Assembly (NCBI GenBank): GCA_963756365.1
Contig: CAVWNF010000003.1
Span: 2,170,001 to 2,234,000 of the forward strand
DNA: 64,000 nucleotides
From: WHTI01 sp963756365
GTDB taxonomy: Bacteria; Actinomycetota; CADDZG01; WHSQ01
Direction of reading: 5' to 3'
Part shown: positions 1-9,254 of the stretch, in pieces
Position numbering within the stretch: the first letter of the stretch is position 1
Layout of the letters: every line of letters starts with the position of its first letter
Program-made: the position numbers and the translations under genes
The notes under the pieces: generated by a model
The model's database searches: none
What the model saw: the letters and a program-made list of their open reading frames with translations, nothing else
Told to the model about the DNA's origin: nothing

Positions 1-893
1 ATGATCGAGATGACAGCGAGCACACCGATCAGCGGGGCGAACGTCTGTGCGGCGTCGGGGAGGATCGGGAACGCGATCCGGATGAACCCGTAGGTCCCCA
101 TCTTCAGCATGATCGCCGCCAGCAGCACCGAGCCGACGGTCGGAGCCTCGGTATGGGCATCGGGGAGCCATGTATGGAACGGCCACATCGGCACCTTGAT
201 CGCGAATCCGAGGAACATGCCCAAGAACACCAGGTTCTTGAACAGATCCGAAGCGACCACGCCCTGCTCCTGCAACTGGATCATGTCGAAGGTCCCGTTG
301 GCCGCGCCACCTGAATTGATCCAGAGCGCTAGGAACCCCAGCAGCATGAAGATCGAGCCGAAGAGCGTGTAGAGGAAGAACTTGACCGCTGCGTACTCGC
401 GATTCGGTCCTCCCCAGACGCCGATCATGAAGTACATCGGGACGAGGACAACTTCCCAGAAGACGAAGAAGAGCACGAGGTCGAGAGCGATGAACGTTCC
501 GGTCATCCCCGTCTCTAGCAGCAACACAAGCGCCATCAGCGCCTTGGGCTTGCCAGGCTCGGGCACGTGGAACCAGAGGTAGATCATGCACAGGAACGAC
601 ACCAAGAGCGACAGGACGAACAGCGACAACGAAAGCCCGTCCACGCCGATGTGATAGTTCGCATTGATCTGCGGGATCCACTTCTTGAAGACCTCGAGCT
701 GGATCTCTCCCGTGCGTCCGTAATCGAACCTGAACGCCACCAGCACTCCGAAGATCAACGCGATCCCAGCGGTAGCCGTAGCGAAGAGTTTGGTGAACCT
801 CTCCTGCGACGACGGAAGGAACATAAGGACGATCGCACCCGCGACGGGGAGAAGCGTCGCGAGCGTCAATCCCCAGCCGTCTACCCACTCCAC
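1..893 (-). CDS. nuoM: NADH-quinone oxidoreductase subunit M, operon 1 (partial, 3' end off window)
   Basis: Proton-pumping antiporter-like membrane subunit of complex I operon 1. About 297 residues are visible and the frame stays open to the left edge, so the C-terminal part is missing. The start is taken as GTG at 893, with a GAAGGGGG ribosome binding site just upstream and 16 bases after the nuoL stop. Visible family signatures are an N-terminal hydrophobic run, WEVVLVPMYFMIGVWGG and LPDAHTEAPTVGSVLLAAI. It resembles the second NuoM at 10749-12264 but is clearly diverged from it. NuoN of this operon is presumably left of the window. Confidence in the family is high. Confidence 0.95.
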   Translation of the reverse strand, partial: MEWVDGWGLTLATLLPVAGAIVLMFLPSSQERFTKLFATATAGIALIFGVLVAFRFDYGRTGEIQLEVFKKWIPQINANYHIGVDGLSLSLFVLSLLVSFLCMIYLWFHVPEPGKPKALMALVLLLETGMTGTFIALDLVLFFVFWEVVLVPMYFMIGVWGGPNREYAAVKFFLYTLFGSIFMLLGFLALWINSGGAANGTFDMIQLQEQGVVASDLFKNLVFLGMFLGFAIKVPMWPFHTWLPDAHTEAPTVGSVLLAAIMLKMGTYGFIRIAFPILPDAAQTFAPLIGVLAVISI

Positions 894-909
894 GATCTAC
901 TGCCCCCTT

Positions 910-2958
910 CTAGGTCAGCGCTAGCAGCGCTACGAATATCGCGACCGCAGCGAACAAGATCGCTGCGTATCGCTGGATGTTGCCGGACTGTATGTACTTG
1001 AGAAGACCGCCTGATGCTCCGGCCAAGCCTGCAGAGCCGTTGACCGCACCATCGATGACGACCTGATCGAGCTTCTCGTACGTGTGCTTCGCCGTTACGA
1101 GCGTGGCCGTGGCGGCGCCGTTCACAACTGCATCCAGGACGTGCTGGTTGGTCCAGTACATGAACCGAGCGATCGGATACTGGACCGGTTTGACCACTCC
1201 ACCGATGTAGATGTCGTCGAGGTAGTACTTGTTCTCGACGAAGCGATAGAACCACGCGAAGGGACTGCCGAGGATGTCCACCTTGAGCCGGCCCTTGTAG
1301 AACATGAGGTAACCGACGTAGAACGCCAGCCCGGCGAGGGCGAGGGTAGCCAGCGGCAGGATGATGTTGTAGCCCAGCGAGAACGCGTGGTGCGCCTCAC
1401 CCGGCAGGGTGATCCAGTCTTGGAACAATCCGATGACGGGGAGTCCGAGCAAACCGACGGTTGCGCTCCCGACCGCGAGGATCCAGAGCGGGGTGACCAT
1501 CGACCCAGGGCTCTCATGAGGCTCTCCGTGACCCTTGTAGTCACCGAAGAACGTCTTGATGCACATCCGGGTGACGTACAGAGCGGTCAGGAATGCCGTG
1601 AGCATCCCGGTGATGAAGACGATCCAACCGACCCCAGAGCCCTCGAGTGCATGACGAAGCGATTCACCGAGGATCTCGTCCTTCGAGAAGAACCCCGCGA
1701 ACGGGAAGATCCCGGCGAGGGCGAGAGAGCCGATGATGAACGTCTTATACGTGTGCGGCATGTACTTCCGCAGCCCGCCCATGTCGCTCATGTTGTTCGA
1801 ATGCACCGCGTGGATCAGCGATCCGGCGCCCAGGAACAACAGGGCTTTGAACACCGCGTGAGTGAAGAGGTGGAATATCCCGGCCGTGTACGCACCTACC
1901 CCGAGCGCAGCCATCATGTATCCGAGCTGAGAGATCGTCGAGTAGGCCAGAACCTTCTTGATGTCGTCCTGAAGCATCGCAAGAGCCGCCGCGATGAGCA
2001 TCGTGATCGAGGCGACGATCGCCACCACATCGAGCGCCGCACCGGCGTGCTCGAACACCGGCAGCGTCCTGGCGACGAGATAGATACCTGCGACCACCAT
2101 CGTCGCGGCGTGGATCAGAGCAGAGACCGGGGTCGGGCCCGCCATCGCATCCGGCAACCAGACATGTAGAGGGAACTGGGCCGACTTCCCGACCGGGCCG
2201 AGGAACAGAAGCAGGCAGGCGATGGTGAGAGAAACGCCCCCGATCGTTCCTATCTCGGCGAGGTGGTTCAGTTCGGCGATGTTGAACGTTCCGCCGATGA
2301 AGAAGAGGGCGAAGATCCCGAACAAGAACCCGACGTCGCCGATCCTGGTCGTGATGAATGCCTTCATCGCGGCCGACGAGTTTGGCTTCTCCTCCCAGTA
2401 GTGGCCGATCAGGAAGTAGGAACAGACGCCCACGCCCTCCCACCCGACCAGCACCTGCATCAGGTTGTTAGCGATGACTAGGAAGAGCATCGAACCAGTG
2501 AACAGGGACAGCACTGTGTAGAACCACGTGTAGCGCTGGTCATCGTGCATGTAGCCGGTCGAGTAGATGTGAACCATCAATGAGATCCCAGTGACGACGA
2601 TGAACATGATCCCGGCCAGGAAGTCGTAGTTCATCCCGAACTGGAGCACTAGGCCCCCGGCCTCACCGTGGCCTCCGGCCGCTTGTCCCAGGTTGAACCA
2701 CGTCCACGCCTTCTCGACCGGGGCGGCCCCAGCGGCCAGGTCGATGAACCCGACGACCGAGATGATGAATCCAACCGCTATGGCGAATATCCCGATCGTC
2801 GAGCCATGGCTCTTCGTGTGTTTGCCGAAGAATCCGATGGCAAGGGTCGAAACGAATGGCAGCAACGGCACCAACCACATGATCCCGGTCATGAAACCTT
2901 CACGAGTGGGTTCCGAGTGCGCGGTCTCGGCGGCGAGATAAAGAACCTGGTCCATCAT
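910..2958 (-). CDS. nuoL: NADH-quinone oxidoreductase subunit L, operon 1
   Basis: Largest antiporter-like subunit of complex I, at 682 residues close to the usual 610-680. It carries the conserved GWEGVGVCSYFLIGHYWEEK loop and the LPDAMAGPTPVSALIHAATM segment, followed by further membrane helices and the C-terminal lateral-helix region. The start at 2958 gives a short hydrophilic leader; an internal ATG at about 2892 (MTGIMWLVPLLPF) would give a more typical NuoL N-terminus and is a real alternative. It lies 4 bases after nuoK and 16 before nuoM, so it is cotranscribed. Confidence 0.96.
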   Translation of the reverse strand: MMDQVLYLAAETAHSEPTREGFMTGIMWLVPLLPFVSTLAIGFFGKHTKSHGSTIGIFAIAVGFIISVVGFIDLAAGAAPVEKAWTWFNLGQAAGGHGEAGGLVLQFGMNYDFLAGIMFIVVTGISLMVHIYSTGYMHDDQRYTWFYTVLSLFTGSMLFLVIANNLMQVLVGWEGVGVCSYFLIGHYWEEKPNSSAAMKAFITTRIGDVGFLFGIFALFFIGGTFNIAELNHLAEIGTIGGVSLTIACLLLFLGPVGKSAQFPLHVWLPDAMAGPTPVSALIHAATMVVAGIYLVARTLPVFEHAGAALDVVAIVASITMLIAAALAMLQDDIKKVLAYSTISQLGYMMAALGVGAYTAGIFHLFTHAVFKALLFLGAGSLIHAVHSNNMSDMGGLRKYMPHTYKTFIIGSLALAGIFPFAGFFSKDEILGESLRHALEGSGVGWIVFITGMLTAFLTALYVTRMCIKTFFGDYKGHGEPHESPGSMVTPLWILAVGSATVGLLGLPVIGLFQDWITLPGEAHHAFSLGYNIILPLATLALAGLAFYVGYLMFYKGRLKVDILGSPFAWFYRFVENKYYLDDIYIGGVVKPVQYPIARFMYWTNQHVLDAVVNGAATATLVTAKHTYEKLDQVVIDGAVNGSAGLAGASGGLLKYIQSGNIQRYAAILFAAVAIFVALLALT

Positions 2959-2962
2959 CAGA

Positions 2963-3268
2963 TCACCACTTCATCAACGACATCTCGTCGACATCCACGT
3001 TCGAGCGGTTCCGGAAGATGAGGATGACGATCGCGAGCCCGACGCCGACCTCGGCAGCAGCCACCGCGATGATGAATAGGGCGAAGACCTGGCCCGCGAC
3101 ACCTGCAGCCCCGAACATCGCAGAGAACGCAACCAGATTGATGTTGGCCGCGTTGAGCATCAGTTCTATCGAAAGCAAGATGAGCACCGCATTCTTGCGG
3201 GCCAAAACGCCGTAGACCCCGATCGAGAACAGCAACGCGGACAGGACCAAGAGATAGGTGACCGGCAT
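2963..3268 (-). CDS. nuoK: NADH-quinone oxidoreductase subunit K, operon 1
   Basis: Small three-helix membrane subunit of complex I, 101 residues, the standard length. The family signature LLSIELMLNAANINLVAF is present, with the conserved glutamate of the second helix used in proton transfer. It overlaps the nuoJ stop by one base and is followed by nuoL after 4 bases. Its paralogue in operon 2 (14191-14499) has the matching segment FIELMLNAVNLAFV. Confidence 0.97.
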   Translation of the reverse strand: MPVTYLLVLSALLFSIGVYGVLARKNAVLILLSIELMLNAANINLVAFSAMFGAAGVAGQVFALFIIAVAAAEVGVGLAIVILIFRNRSNVDVDEMSLMKW

Positions 3269-3771
3269 CAGTCACGCCTCGCTATCACGATGGCGCCAAC
3301 CAGAGCGGCCAGCAGCAACAAGGAGATGACCTCGAAGGGCAGGACGTAGGTCGAGAAGATGACCTCACCGATAGAGCGGGTCCGGGTTCCTTCAGCGTCG
3401 GCCCCCAGGACGATCTCCTTGCCGTCGAACGCATCGACCATCACCCAGGTGGTCACCGCGAACAGACCCCCGGCGGTGACCGCAGCCAGAAGGCGCTGAT
3501 CGTTATCGAAACTGGCTTTCCCGATGGGAGCACGCGTCAACATGAGCCCGAACAACATCAGGACGACGATCGCCCCTACGTAGACGAGCACCTGCACCCA
3601 CGCGACGAACTCAGCGAGGAGCAGGATGTAGAGGGCCGCAGCCCCCAGAAGCGTCACGACGAGATAGAGAGCGGCATGCACGAGGTTGCTACTCGTCACG
3701 ACCCTCAGTGCGGCGAACGCCATCATCACGAAGAGAGCCCAGAAAACGACGAGCTGCCAGGTCTCGGCCAT
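3268..3771 (-). CDS. nuoJ: NADH-quinone oxidoreductase subunit J, operon 1
   Basis: Membrane subunit of complex I, 167 residues, with five predicted hydrophobic segments. The family signature LLAEFVAWVQVLVYVGAIVVL lies in the middle. It ends VGAIVIARRD, a usual C-terminus. The ATG start overlaps the nuoI stop (TGATG) and the stop overlaps the nuoK start, so the genes are translationally coupled. It is 43 residues shorter than the operon 2 copy, which has an extra hydrophilic tail. Confidence 0.96.
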   Translation of the reverse strand: MAETWQLVVFWALFVMMAFAALRVVTSSNLVHAALYLVVTLLGAAALYILLLAEFVAWVQVLVYVGAIVVLMLFGLMLTRAPIGKASFDNDQRLLAAVTAGGLFAVTTWVMVDAFDGKEIVLGADAEGTRTRSIGEVIFSTYVLPFEVISLLLLAALVGAIVIARRD

Positions 3772-4881
3772 CAGGCCTTCTCCCCCTCGTCGTCATCCGT
3801 CGCCGCCTGCTCTGCCTTGGTCGGTGCCGAGGGAACGGGCTTATCTACGGTGACCGGGGTCGGTCCGCGCCTGATGCCACGCTCCGCCTTCACCCGGGCG
3901 ACCTTCGCGCGTGCCTCGGCAACCTGAGGAGACGAACCCTTCCCGAGCTGATCCTTCAGTACCTCCTGGTACACGGCCTCGGGATCCTCGATCTGCTCGA
4001 GGGCAACCGGATTGGCGATCTCACGCGGAGGCTTGATCTGAGGCACCCCCACCTCTGGGTCACTGTCTGCACCCTCGGTGGTGGCCGTATCGGTCGCCTC
4101 GGCCTCTGGCGCGGGGGTCTCTTGAGCCGTCGGCGCCTCAGCTTCCGGTGCCTCAGCTTTCGGTGCCTCAGCTTTCGGTGGCGGGGGCCTCTTCGGACGC
4201 CGGTGCCTCGGCCTTCGGTGCGGCGGCTTGGGCTTCGGGCTCCTTCGGTGCGGCTACCTCCTGTGCAGGTGGCGCCTCAACCGCCGACGAGGTTCCCGCA
4301 GCCGGGCTCGCAGTGCCTGCCGCGGCCGTTGTCTGCGCGGCTGCCGCAACCGGCTCGAGTCGCGATGGCTCGCCGGGGATGTCGGAGCCTTCCTCGAGTG
4401 GCGGCGGAGGAAGGACCGTTGCCATCCAGTCGGAGAGACGCTCCTTCTCGTGAGTGAGTTGCCGGATATCGAACTCGGCATACTCGAACTCTCGGCTCCA
4501 GAAGAGGGCGTCATACGGGCAGACCTCGACGCAGATCCCGCAGTACATGCACAACGCGTAGTCGATCGCGAACCGATCGAGAACGTTCCGCTTCCGTGCG
4601 CGCCCGCCCTCGCGCTTCGGAGGCAGTTCCTCCTTGTGGGAGTCGATGTAGATGCACCAGTCCGGGCACTCGCGCGCGCAGAGCATGCACACTGTGCAGT
4701 TCTCTTCCTTGAGGGCGATGACGCCTCGGGTGCGCGCGGGAAGGTCCTGCTTCTCGTCTGGGTACTGGATGACGGCCGTCCTCTTGAAGAGGTGCTTGAA
4801 CGTCACCGCCATGCCCTTGAGAAGGCCGAGTCCGAAGCCCGGCTTCCGCGCCTGATCTAGCTTGTTCTCGTCTATCGCCAC
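3771..4881 (-). CDS. nuoI: NADH-quinone oxidoreductase subunit I, operon 1, with long Ala/Pro tail and C-terminal motif (frameshifted)
   Basis: Ferredoxin-like subunit carrying two 4Fe-4S clusters (N6a/N6b equivalents). The cysteine motifs CTVCMLCARECP and CMYCGICVEVCP are intact. Unlike the 189-residue operon 2 copy, about 200 residues of Ala/Pro/Glu-rich sequence follow the ferredoxin core. The frame breaks in a G5 run at 4183-4187: removing one base joins EEAP to PPKAEAPKAEAPEAEAPT and reads through to a final DPEAVYQEVL...KGSS...RAK motif (3876-3986), giving about 369 residues. GTG at 4881 is chosen as start because AAGGGA lies 8 bases upstream and it directly follows nuoH. The tail motif recurs in two other respiratory proteins of this window. 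The break is probably a sequence error. Confidence 0.85.
3876..3986 (-). other. Tethered KGSS/RAK motif, copy A (NuoI C-terminus)
   Basis: Segment of about 37 residues at the end of the NuoI Ala/Pro linker. It has the pattern P-E-x-V-Y-x-x-V-L, then KGSSPQVAEARAKVAR and a basic end. It aligns without gaps with 26221-26331 and 46416-46523. It looks like a helix-turn-helix hairpin: an acidic first helix, a KGSS turn and a basic second helix. I do not recognise a named domain. Confidence 0.75.
4135..4179. repeat. 15-bp tandem repeat, three units
   Basis: The unit GCCTCAGCTTTCGGT occurs three times in a row (4135-4149 with one change, 4150-4164, 4165-4179). On the minus strand it encodes the APKAE repeats of the NuoI linker. 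More degenerate versions continue to about 4260. The repeat lies right next to the frameshift at 4183-4187. Confidence 0.85.
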
Positions 4882-4885
4882 TGAC

Positions 4886-5905
4886 TCATCCCTTGATCGC
4901 TTCCGGGGCGTACAGGACCCATGCACCGACGGCCAGGATAAGAGCGAGGCCGACCGGGATCAGGAACTTCCATGCGAACTTCTGTAGTTGGTCCTCGCGG
5001 ACACGCGGGAATGTCGGGCGCATCCAGAGGAACAGGAACACCATGAAGACGAGCTTCCCACCGAACCACACGATGCCAGGGATGACCTCGAGTGGTTCCC
5101 ACGGAACGATCGGCTTGTAACCGCCAAGGAACAGGGTCGCTGCGATCCCCGCGAAGGCGACCATGTGCCCCATCTCCGCGAACATGTGAGCAAAGATGTA
5201 ACCGCATCCCGGTGTACTCGGTGAACGGACCGGTGATGATCTCGGATTCGGCGACCGGCATGTCGAACGGGATACGAGTCATCTCGGCGACCGACCCGGT
5301 GACGAACAACAGGAATGCAACCTGGCCGATCCCGATCGGCCAGAGTGCGAATGGCCAGTCCTGAGCCTCAACGATCCCGTTCAAGGACAGCGTGCCGGCG
5401 AGCATCGCAACCGCCGCAGCGGCCAGAACGATCGGCAGTTCGTAGGCGATCAACTGGGCGGCTGCTCTGAGCGCCCCGATCAACGCGTATTTGTTGGCGG
5501 ACGACCACCCGGCCATGATCAGGCCGATGCTGGATACCGACCCGATCGCCAGCAGGTAGAAGAGACCGAGGTCGAGATCCTCGATCACGAGCGACCTGTC
5601 GATCGGGATAACCAGATAGATCATCACCACGGGAACGAAGATGGCGACGGGTGCGAACTTGAAGACCCGCTTGGATCGGCCGCTGCCGGCACGATGTCTT
5701 CCTTGTAGAGGAACTTGAGGCCGTCGGCGAGGGTCTGCGCCCAGCCATGGAACCCACCCGCGTACATCGGGCCAAGGCGGTGTTGCAGGTGCGCCATCAC
5801 CTTGTGCTCGGCGTAGCCACCGACGAGGGCGGCCATCGGGACGACCCCGAGGATGATCGCTACCTTGACGATGAGGATCTGCCACTCGGTGAGGTTCAGT
5901 TCCAT
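4886..5905 (-). CDS. nuoH: NADH-quinone oxidoreductase subunit H, operon 1 (two frameshifts)
   Basis: Membrane subunit forming much of the quinone channel. Three consecutive reading frames together give a full NuoH of about 339 residues: MELNLTEWQILIVKVAIILG through KEDIVPAAADP; then KRVFKFAPVAIFVPV through FTEYTGMR; then FAHMFAEMGHMVAFAG to the end EAIKG. The first break (near 5673) needs one added base in a CC run; the second (near 5200) needs one T removed. Family hallmarks present are HRLGPMYAGG, IPFDMPVAESEIITGPFTEYTG and the C-terminal WMRPTFPRVREDQL. The start ATG overlaps the nuoD stop (TGATG). Both breaks are probably sequencing errors, not a pseudogene. Confidence 0.87.
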
Positions 5906-7081
5906 CAGCGGTCGATATCCCCGAGGACGAAGAAGAACGAACCGAGGATCGCGATCATGTCCGAGACGAACGTGTCCTTGAGGACGTGACTCAGCGCCGA
6001 AACGTTCGAGTAGGACGGCGTCCTGATCTTCAAGCCGATAGGGCGTCCTGTCTCCATCCGAGATCAGGTACATCCCGAGCTCGCCGAGCGGGTTCTCGGT
6101 GCGGACGTAGACCTCACCCTTGGGTGCCTGCACGACACGGGGAACCTTGCCCATGATCGGTCCCACAGGCATCCCCTCGATCGCCTGCTCGACGATCTTT
6201 GCCGACTCGACAACCTCGTGGACCAGCACCCAGAACCGATCGAAGCAATCCCCGTGGGGCGCCGAGTGAACGTCGAAATCGAAATCCTCGTAGGAGGAGT
6301 ACGGCTCGTCCTTGCGGACGTCGAAGTCGATGTCGGAGCCTCTGGCGATGGGCCCGGACACTCCGTAGCTGTAGGCCACCTGCTTGTCGAGCACGCCTAC
6401 GTTGATCGTCCGCTGCTTGAAGATCTCGTTCCCGATCAGCAGGTTCTCGTAATCAGGGAGCCGGTCGATCACTTGGCGTACGCCCTTCAGGGCCTGATCG
6501 AAGAACCCACGCGGAACGTCTTCCTTGAGGCCACCCGGCCGGAAGAAGCCGAAGTGCATCCGGCCCCCGGTCGTCATCTCGAGTGCCATCTGGATGTCTT
6601 CCCGTTCGCGGAAGGCATAGAAGGTCGGCGTGATCGCCCCCAATTCGGCACCGAACGAAGCCATGAACATCAGGTGGTTGAGGATGCGGTTCATCTCGGC
6701 CATGACCACGCGCAGGTACTGGGCACGTGGTGGAACCTCGATCTCCATCAGCTTCTCGAGGGCCAGGGCCAGCGGTAGTTCGTTGTTGATCCCGGACAGC
6801 CAGTCCATGCGGGAGACGAGGTTGGTGATCTGTCGGTAGTCACGTTGCTCGACGAGCTTCTCGTAGCCCCTGTGCATGTAGCCGATGATGGGCTCGGCAT
6901 CGATCAGCTTCTCGCCGTCGATCGTTGCTAGGAGCCGAAACACCCCGTGGGTTGCCGGGTGCTGCGGTCCAACGTTGAGGATCATCTGTTCGGTGCCGAA
7001 GCGTGGTTCCGATTGGCCGAGGCTCTCGGCCGCGTCTACCTGCGCAGCGCTGGCGATCTCGCTGGCGTCCTTGATCACCAT
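5905..7081 (-). CDS. nuoD: NADH-quinone oxidoreductase subunit D, operon 1 (frameshift near 3' end)
   Basis: The 49-kDa quinone-site subunit, related to NiFe hydrogenase large subunits. It shows NVGPQHPATHGVFRL, MHRGYEKLVEQRDY and RMDWLSGINNE. An extra T near 6032 breaks the frame inside TPYRLKIRTPSY; removing it restores the expected C-terminal SDMIAILGSFFFVLGDIDR and stop at 5905-5907, giving about 391 residues. Uncorrected, the frame runs on into nuoH and makes an artificial NuoD-NuoH fusion. Starts GTG 7084 and ATG 7081 are both possible; ATG is preferred since it overlaps the nuoC stop. Confidence 0.9.
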
Positions 7082-7632
7082 CACCTACCACCCGCCGCTT
7101 CCTCGGGGTCTTTGGCACCCGGCCACGGCTTGGTCATCCGTGTGGGGAGCTTGAAGGACTTGCGCAACGGCGTGCCCTCGAAGTCCTCGGGGAGATAGAG
7201 GTTCACGAGCTTCGGGTGGCCGGTGAACGCGATCCCGAACATCTCCCACGTTTCGCGCTCGTGCCAGATCGCCCCCGCATACACGTCACTTGAGCTGGGG
7301 CAGACCGGGTCGTCGAGAGGGATAGGAACGTGGATCGTCACCGAGATCACGTGATCCGGCGAGTAGACATGGATCAGGACCTCGAGCTCGCCGGTCGTCG
7401 CGTCGTCGCCTTCTCCGATGGTTAGCTCGGTGCGGTCGACCCCGGAGAGGAACGAGAAGAACCGACACTCGATCCCCTCGGAGTCCCTCAGCTTGATCAG
7501 GAGTTCGGTGAGGTTCGACCTGTCGCAGGTAACGTCGATCGCGCCGAGGTTGTCCTTCACCTCTGTTGCGAGACCGCCGATCGCATCGCCAACCCGCGCC
7601 AGGGCATCCTCCAAGGGGACCCGATCCGCCAC
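7081..7632 (-). CDS. nuoC: NADH-quinone oxidoreductase subunit C, operon 1
   Basis: The 30-kDa peripheral subunit, 183 residues, separate from NuoD. The family region is clear: WHERETWEMFGIAFTGHPKL followed by LYLPEDFEGTPLRKSF. The N-terminal third is weakly conserved, as usual. GTG at 7632 directly abuts the nuoB stop, with GGAGG just before it. The stop overlaps the nuoD start. Confidence 0.96.
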   Translation of the reverse strand: MADRVPLEDALARVGDAIGGLATEVKDNLGAIDVTCDRSNLTELLIKLRDSEGIECRFFSFLSGVDRTELTIGEGDDATTGELEVLIHVYSPDHVISVTIHVPIPLDDPVCPSSSDVYAGAIWHERETWEMFGIAFTGHPKLVNLYLPEDFEGTPLRKSFKLPTRMTKPWPGAKDPEEAAGGR

Positions 7633-8163
7633 CTAGATGCCTCCGGCGAGACCGGGTTCGGGGATGTGCGGGATCTCGATGCGGTGGCCCTTCCACTTCT
7701 CCGATGGGTTCTCACCCGTGATCTTCTCTTGGAGTCGGATGATGCCCTGAAGCAGCGCCTCGGGCCGAGGAGGACACCCGGGCACGTAGACATCGACCGG
7801 GATGATCTGGTCCACGCCCTTCGTCACCGAGTAGGAATCCCAATAGGGGCCCCCGCAGTTGGCGCACGAGCCCATCGAGATCACATACTTGGGCTCGGGC
7901 ATCTGGTCGTAGACACGCTTGATCGGTGCCGCCATCTTGTCCGTCACCGTGCCGGCCACTACCAGCAGGTCAGCCTGCCGCGGTGAGGCCGGGAACGGGA
8001 TGACTCCAAACCTGATGACGTCGAACTTGGTGGCGAGCGCCGCTCCCATCTCGATCCCGCAGCACGCGAGACCGAACTGCATCATCCAGAGCGAGTACTT
8101 GCGACTCCAGTTCAGAGCCCAGGACACGCCCTTGGGGAGCTTGACCTTCTCGATCACTGCCAT
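7633..8163 (-). CDS. nuoB: NADH-quinone oxidoreductase subunit B, operon 1
   Basis: PSST subunit binding the terminal 4Fe-4S cluster N2. The ligand motifs are present: adjacent cysteines in GLACCGIEM, MGSCANCGGPYWD and VPGCPPRPEALL. The start is ATG 8163 (MAVIEKVKLPKG), giving 176 residues and a 10-base overlap with nuoA; longer upstream reading is out-of-family sequence lying over nuoA. The C-terminal 20 residues (HRIEIPHIPEPG) extend past the usual end. Confidence 0.96.
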   Translation of the reverse strand: MAVIEKVKLPKGVSWALNWSRKYSLWMMQFGLACCGIEMGAALATKFDVIRFGVIPFPASPRQADLLVVAGTVTDKMAAPIKRVYDQMPEPKYVISMGSCANCGGPYWDSYSVTKGVDQIIPVDVYVPGCPPRPEALLQGIIRLQEKITGENPSEKWKGHRIEIPHIPEPGLAGGI

Positions 8164-8528
8164 TCGAGCACCTTCTTCTTGGCTGCATAGAGGAGGGCGA
8201 TAGCGAGAATGCCGATGAAGATCACCATCTCGACGAATGCCTGGGTGCCCAGGCTTTCGAAGACGATCGCCCAGGGGAACAGGAACACCGCCTCGACGTC
8301 GAACACGACGAACAGTAGGGCGAAGATGTAATACCTGACGTTGGATTGGGCCCACCCCGACCCGATCGGGTCGATCCCGGACTCATAGGTCGTGTACTTC
8401 TCATCGTGGGGAACGTTGGGGGACACGAGCTTGGCCAGGGCGAGGGTCCCAAGGACGAGGACGACGCCCACGAGAGCGAAGACACCGATGGTGACGTACT
8501 GGCCGAAGTAGGTTCCGCCTTCAGGCAC
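8154..8528 (-). CDS. nuoA: NADH-quinone oxidoreductase subunit A, operon 1
   Basis: Three-helix membrane subunit, 124 residues, first gene of operon 1. The signature YESGIDPIGSGWAQSNVRYY, the segment FVVFDVEAVFLFPWA and the C-terminal LYAAKKKVLEW are typical. The start is GTG 8528, with GGGAG about 13 bases upstream. Upstream lies the divergent intergenic region 8529-8753, which should carry the promoter. The operon order A-B-C-D-H-I-J-K-L-M skips E, F and G. Confidence 0.96.
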   Translation of the reverse strand: MPEGGTYFGQYVTIGVFALVGVVLVLGTLALAKLVSPNVPHDEKYTTYESGIDPIGSGWAQSNVRYYIFALLFVVFDVEAVFLFPWAIVFESLGTQAFVEMVIFIGILAIALLYAAKKKVLEWQ

Positions 8529-8753
8529 TTGTAGCTACCGCTCCCTGTCCTTGAACGACCCGACTTTTCCCTGTCCGCGTACCGGTCCACTTGCCGGCGA
8601 TCTCTCCGCATCCCAGGCGGTTCTCGCGCCAGTCTCAGCCGCGGTCTGGCCCCCTGGATACGGGGAGGAAACTAACATGCAGGAGGCGTCGGCCTCCTAG
8701 TTCGTACCTTCGTGAACCTCAAGTTCGAGCCCCTACAAACCGACATCTAGGGC
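8529..8753. promoter_or_regulatory. Divergent intergenic region between nuo operon 1 and the GGDEF gene
   Basis: The 225 non-coding bases must hold the start of nuo operon 1 (minus) and probably that of the GGDEF gene (plus). A perfect 7-bp hairpin AGGAGGC-GTCG-GCCTCCT lies at 8681-8698. I find no convincing -35/-10 pair and no Rex-type TTGTGAA-N4-TTCACAA site, in contrast to operon 2. Confidence 0.5.
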
Positions 8754-9230
8754 ATGGACGCAAGAAGGCACCCGACCTCGCTTCCGGGCATGCTCGGAAC
8801 GAGCCTCGATCCCGTCACGGGACTGGCAGATAACGCGTCGTTCGGAGGTGCCCTCGGGGCGACCGACGACACCGTCGCCTCGTCGCTCTTCCTCGTTGAC
8901 CTCGACGGCTTCGGACTCGTGAATCGAGCCCACGGACACGATGTGGGCGATCGATACCTTCGCAAGGCGGCTGCCGTGCTCTCCAAGATCACCCGGGGGG
9001 ACGACTTCATCGCCCGGATCGACAACGACCGCTTCGCCGTGATCAGTGCCAGGTGCACCGAGCAGGTTGCGCCCTCGATCGCACGCCGGATCAAGCGGAT
9101 GCTGTTCGCAGAGGGCATCCGCGCCTGCGTGGGTCACGCGACGGCCATGCCGGGCACCCCACTAGCCGAGACCCTCACCGCCGCTGAGGCATCTCTTGGA
9201 CAACGGAAGGCCGGGGTCCCTACGACCTAG
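8754..9230 (+). CDS. Degenerate GGDEF-domain protein
   Basis: A 158-residue stand-alone GGDEF-family domain. The family start DPVTGLADNASF and the core LFLVDLDGFGLVNRAHGHDVGDRYLRK are clear (residues about 20-65). The active-site GG(D/E)EF loop, however, reads RIDNDRFAVI, so the two glycines and the glutamate are lost and diguanylate cyclase activity is unlikely. There is no membrane segment or sensor domain. It stands alone between two complex I operons, divergent from operon 1 and convergent with operon 2. It may be a nucleotide-binding or remnant regulatory protein; its function is unknown. Confidence 0.75.
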   Translation: MDARRHPTSLPGMLGTSLDPVTGLADNASFGGALGATDDTVASSLFLVDLDGFGLVNRAHGHDVGDRYLRKAAAVLSKITRGDDFIARIDNDRFAVISARCTEQVAPSIARRIKRMLFAEGIRACVGHATAMPGTPLAETLTAAEASLGQRKAGVPTT

Positions 9231-9254
9231 TTCGGTCCGAGCGGAACAGTCGGA

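Noticed and set aside
1084..2169. Long plus-strand open frame opposite nuoL
   Set aside because: Arg/Asp/Glu-rich shadow of a GC-rich gene; the opposite strand is an unambiguous NuoL. Similar antisense frames at 18480-19529 (opposite nuoG) and 62267-63361 (opposite hemA) were dropped for the same reason.
5624..7084. Apparent NuoD-NuoH fusion protein
   Set aside because: Produced by one extra base near 6032. Removing it restores the NuoD C-terminus and stop, and NuoH starts at its own ATG 5905.
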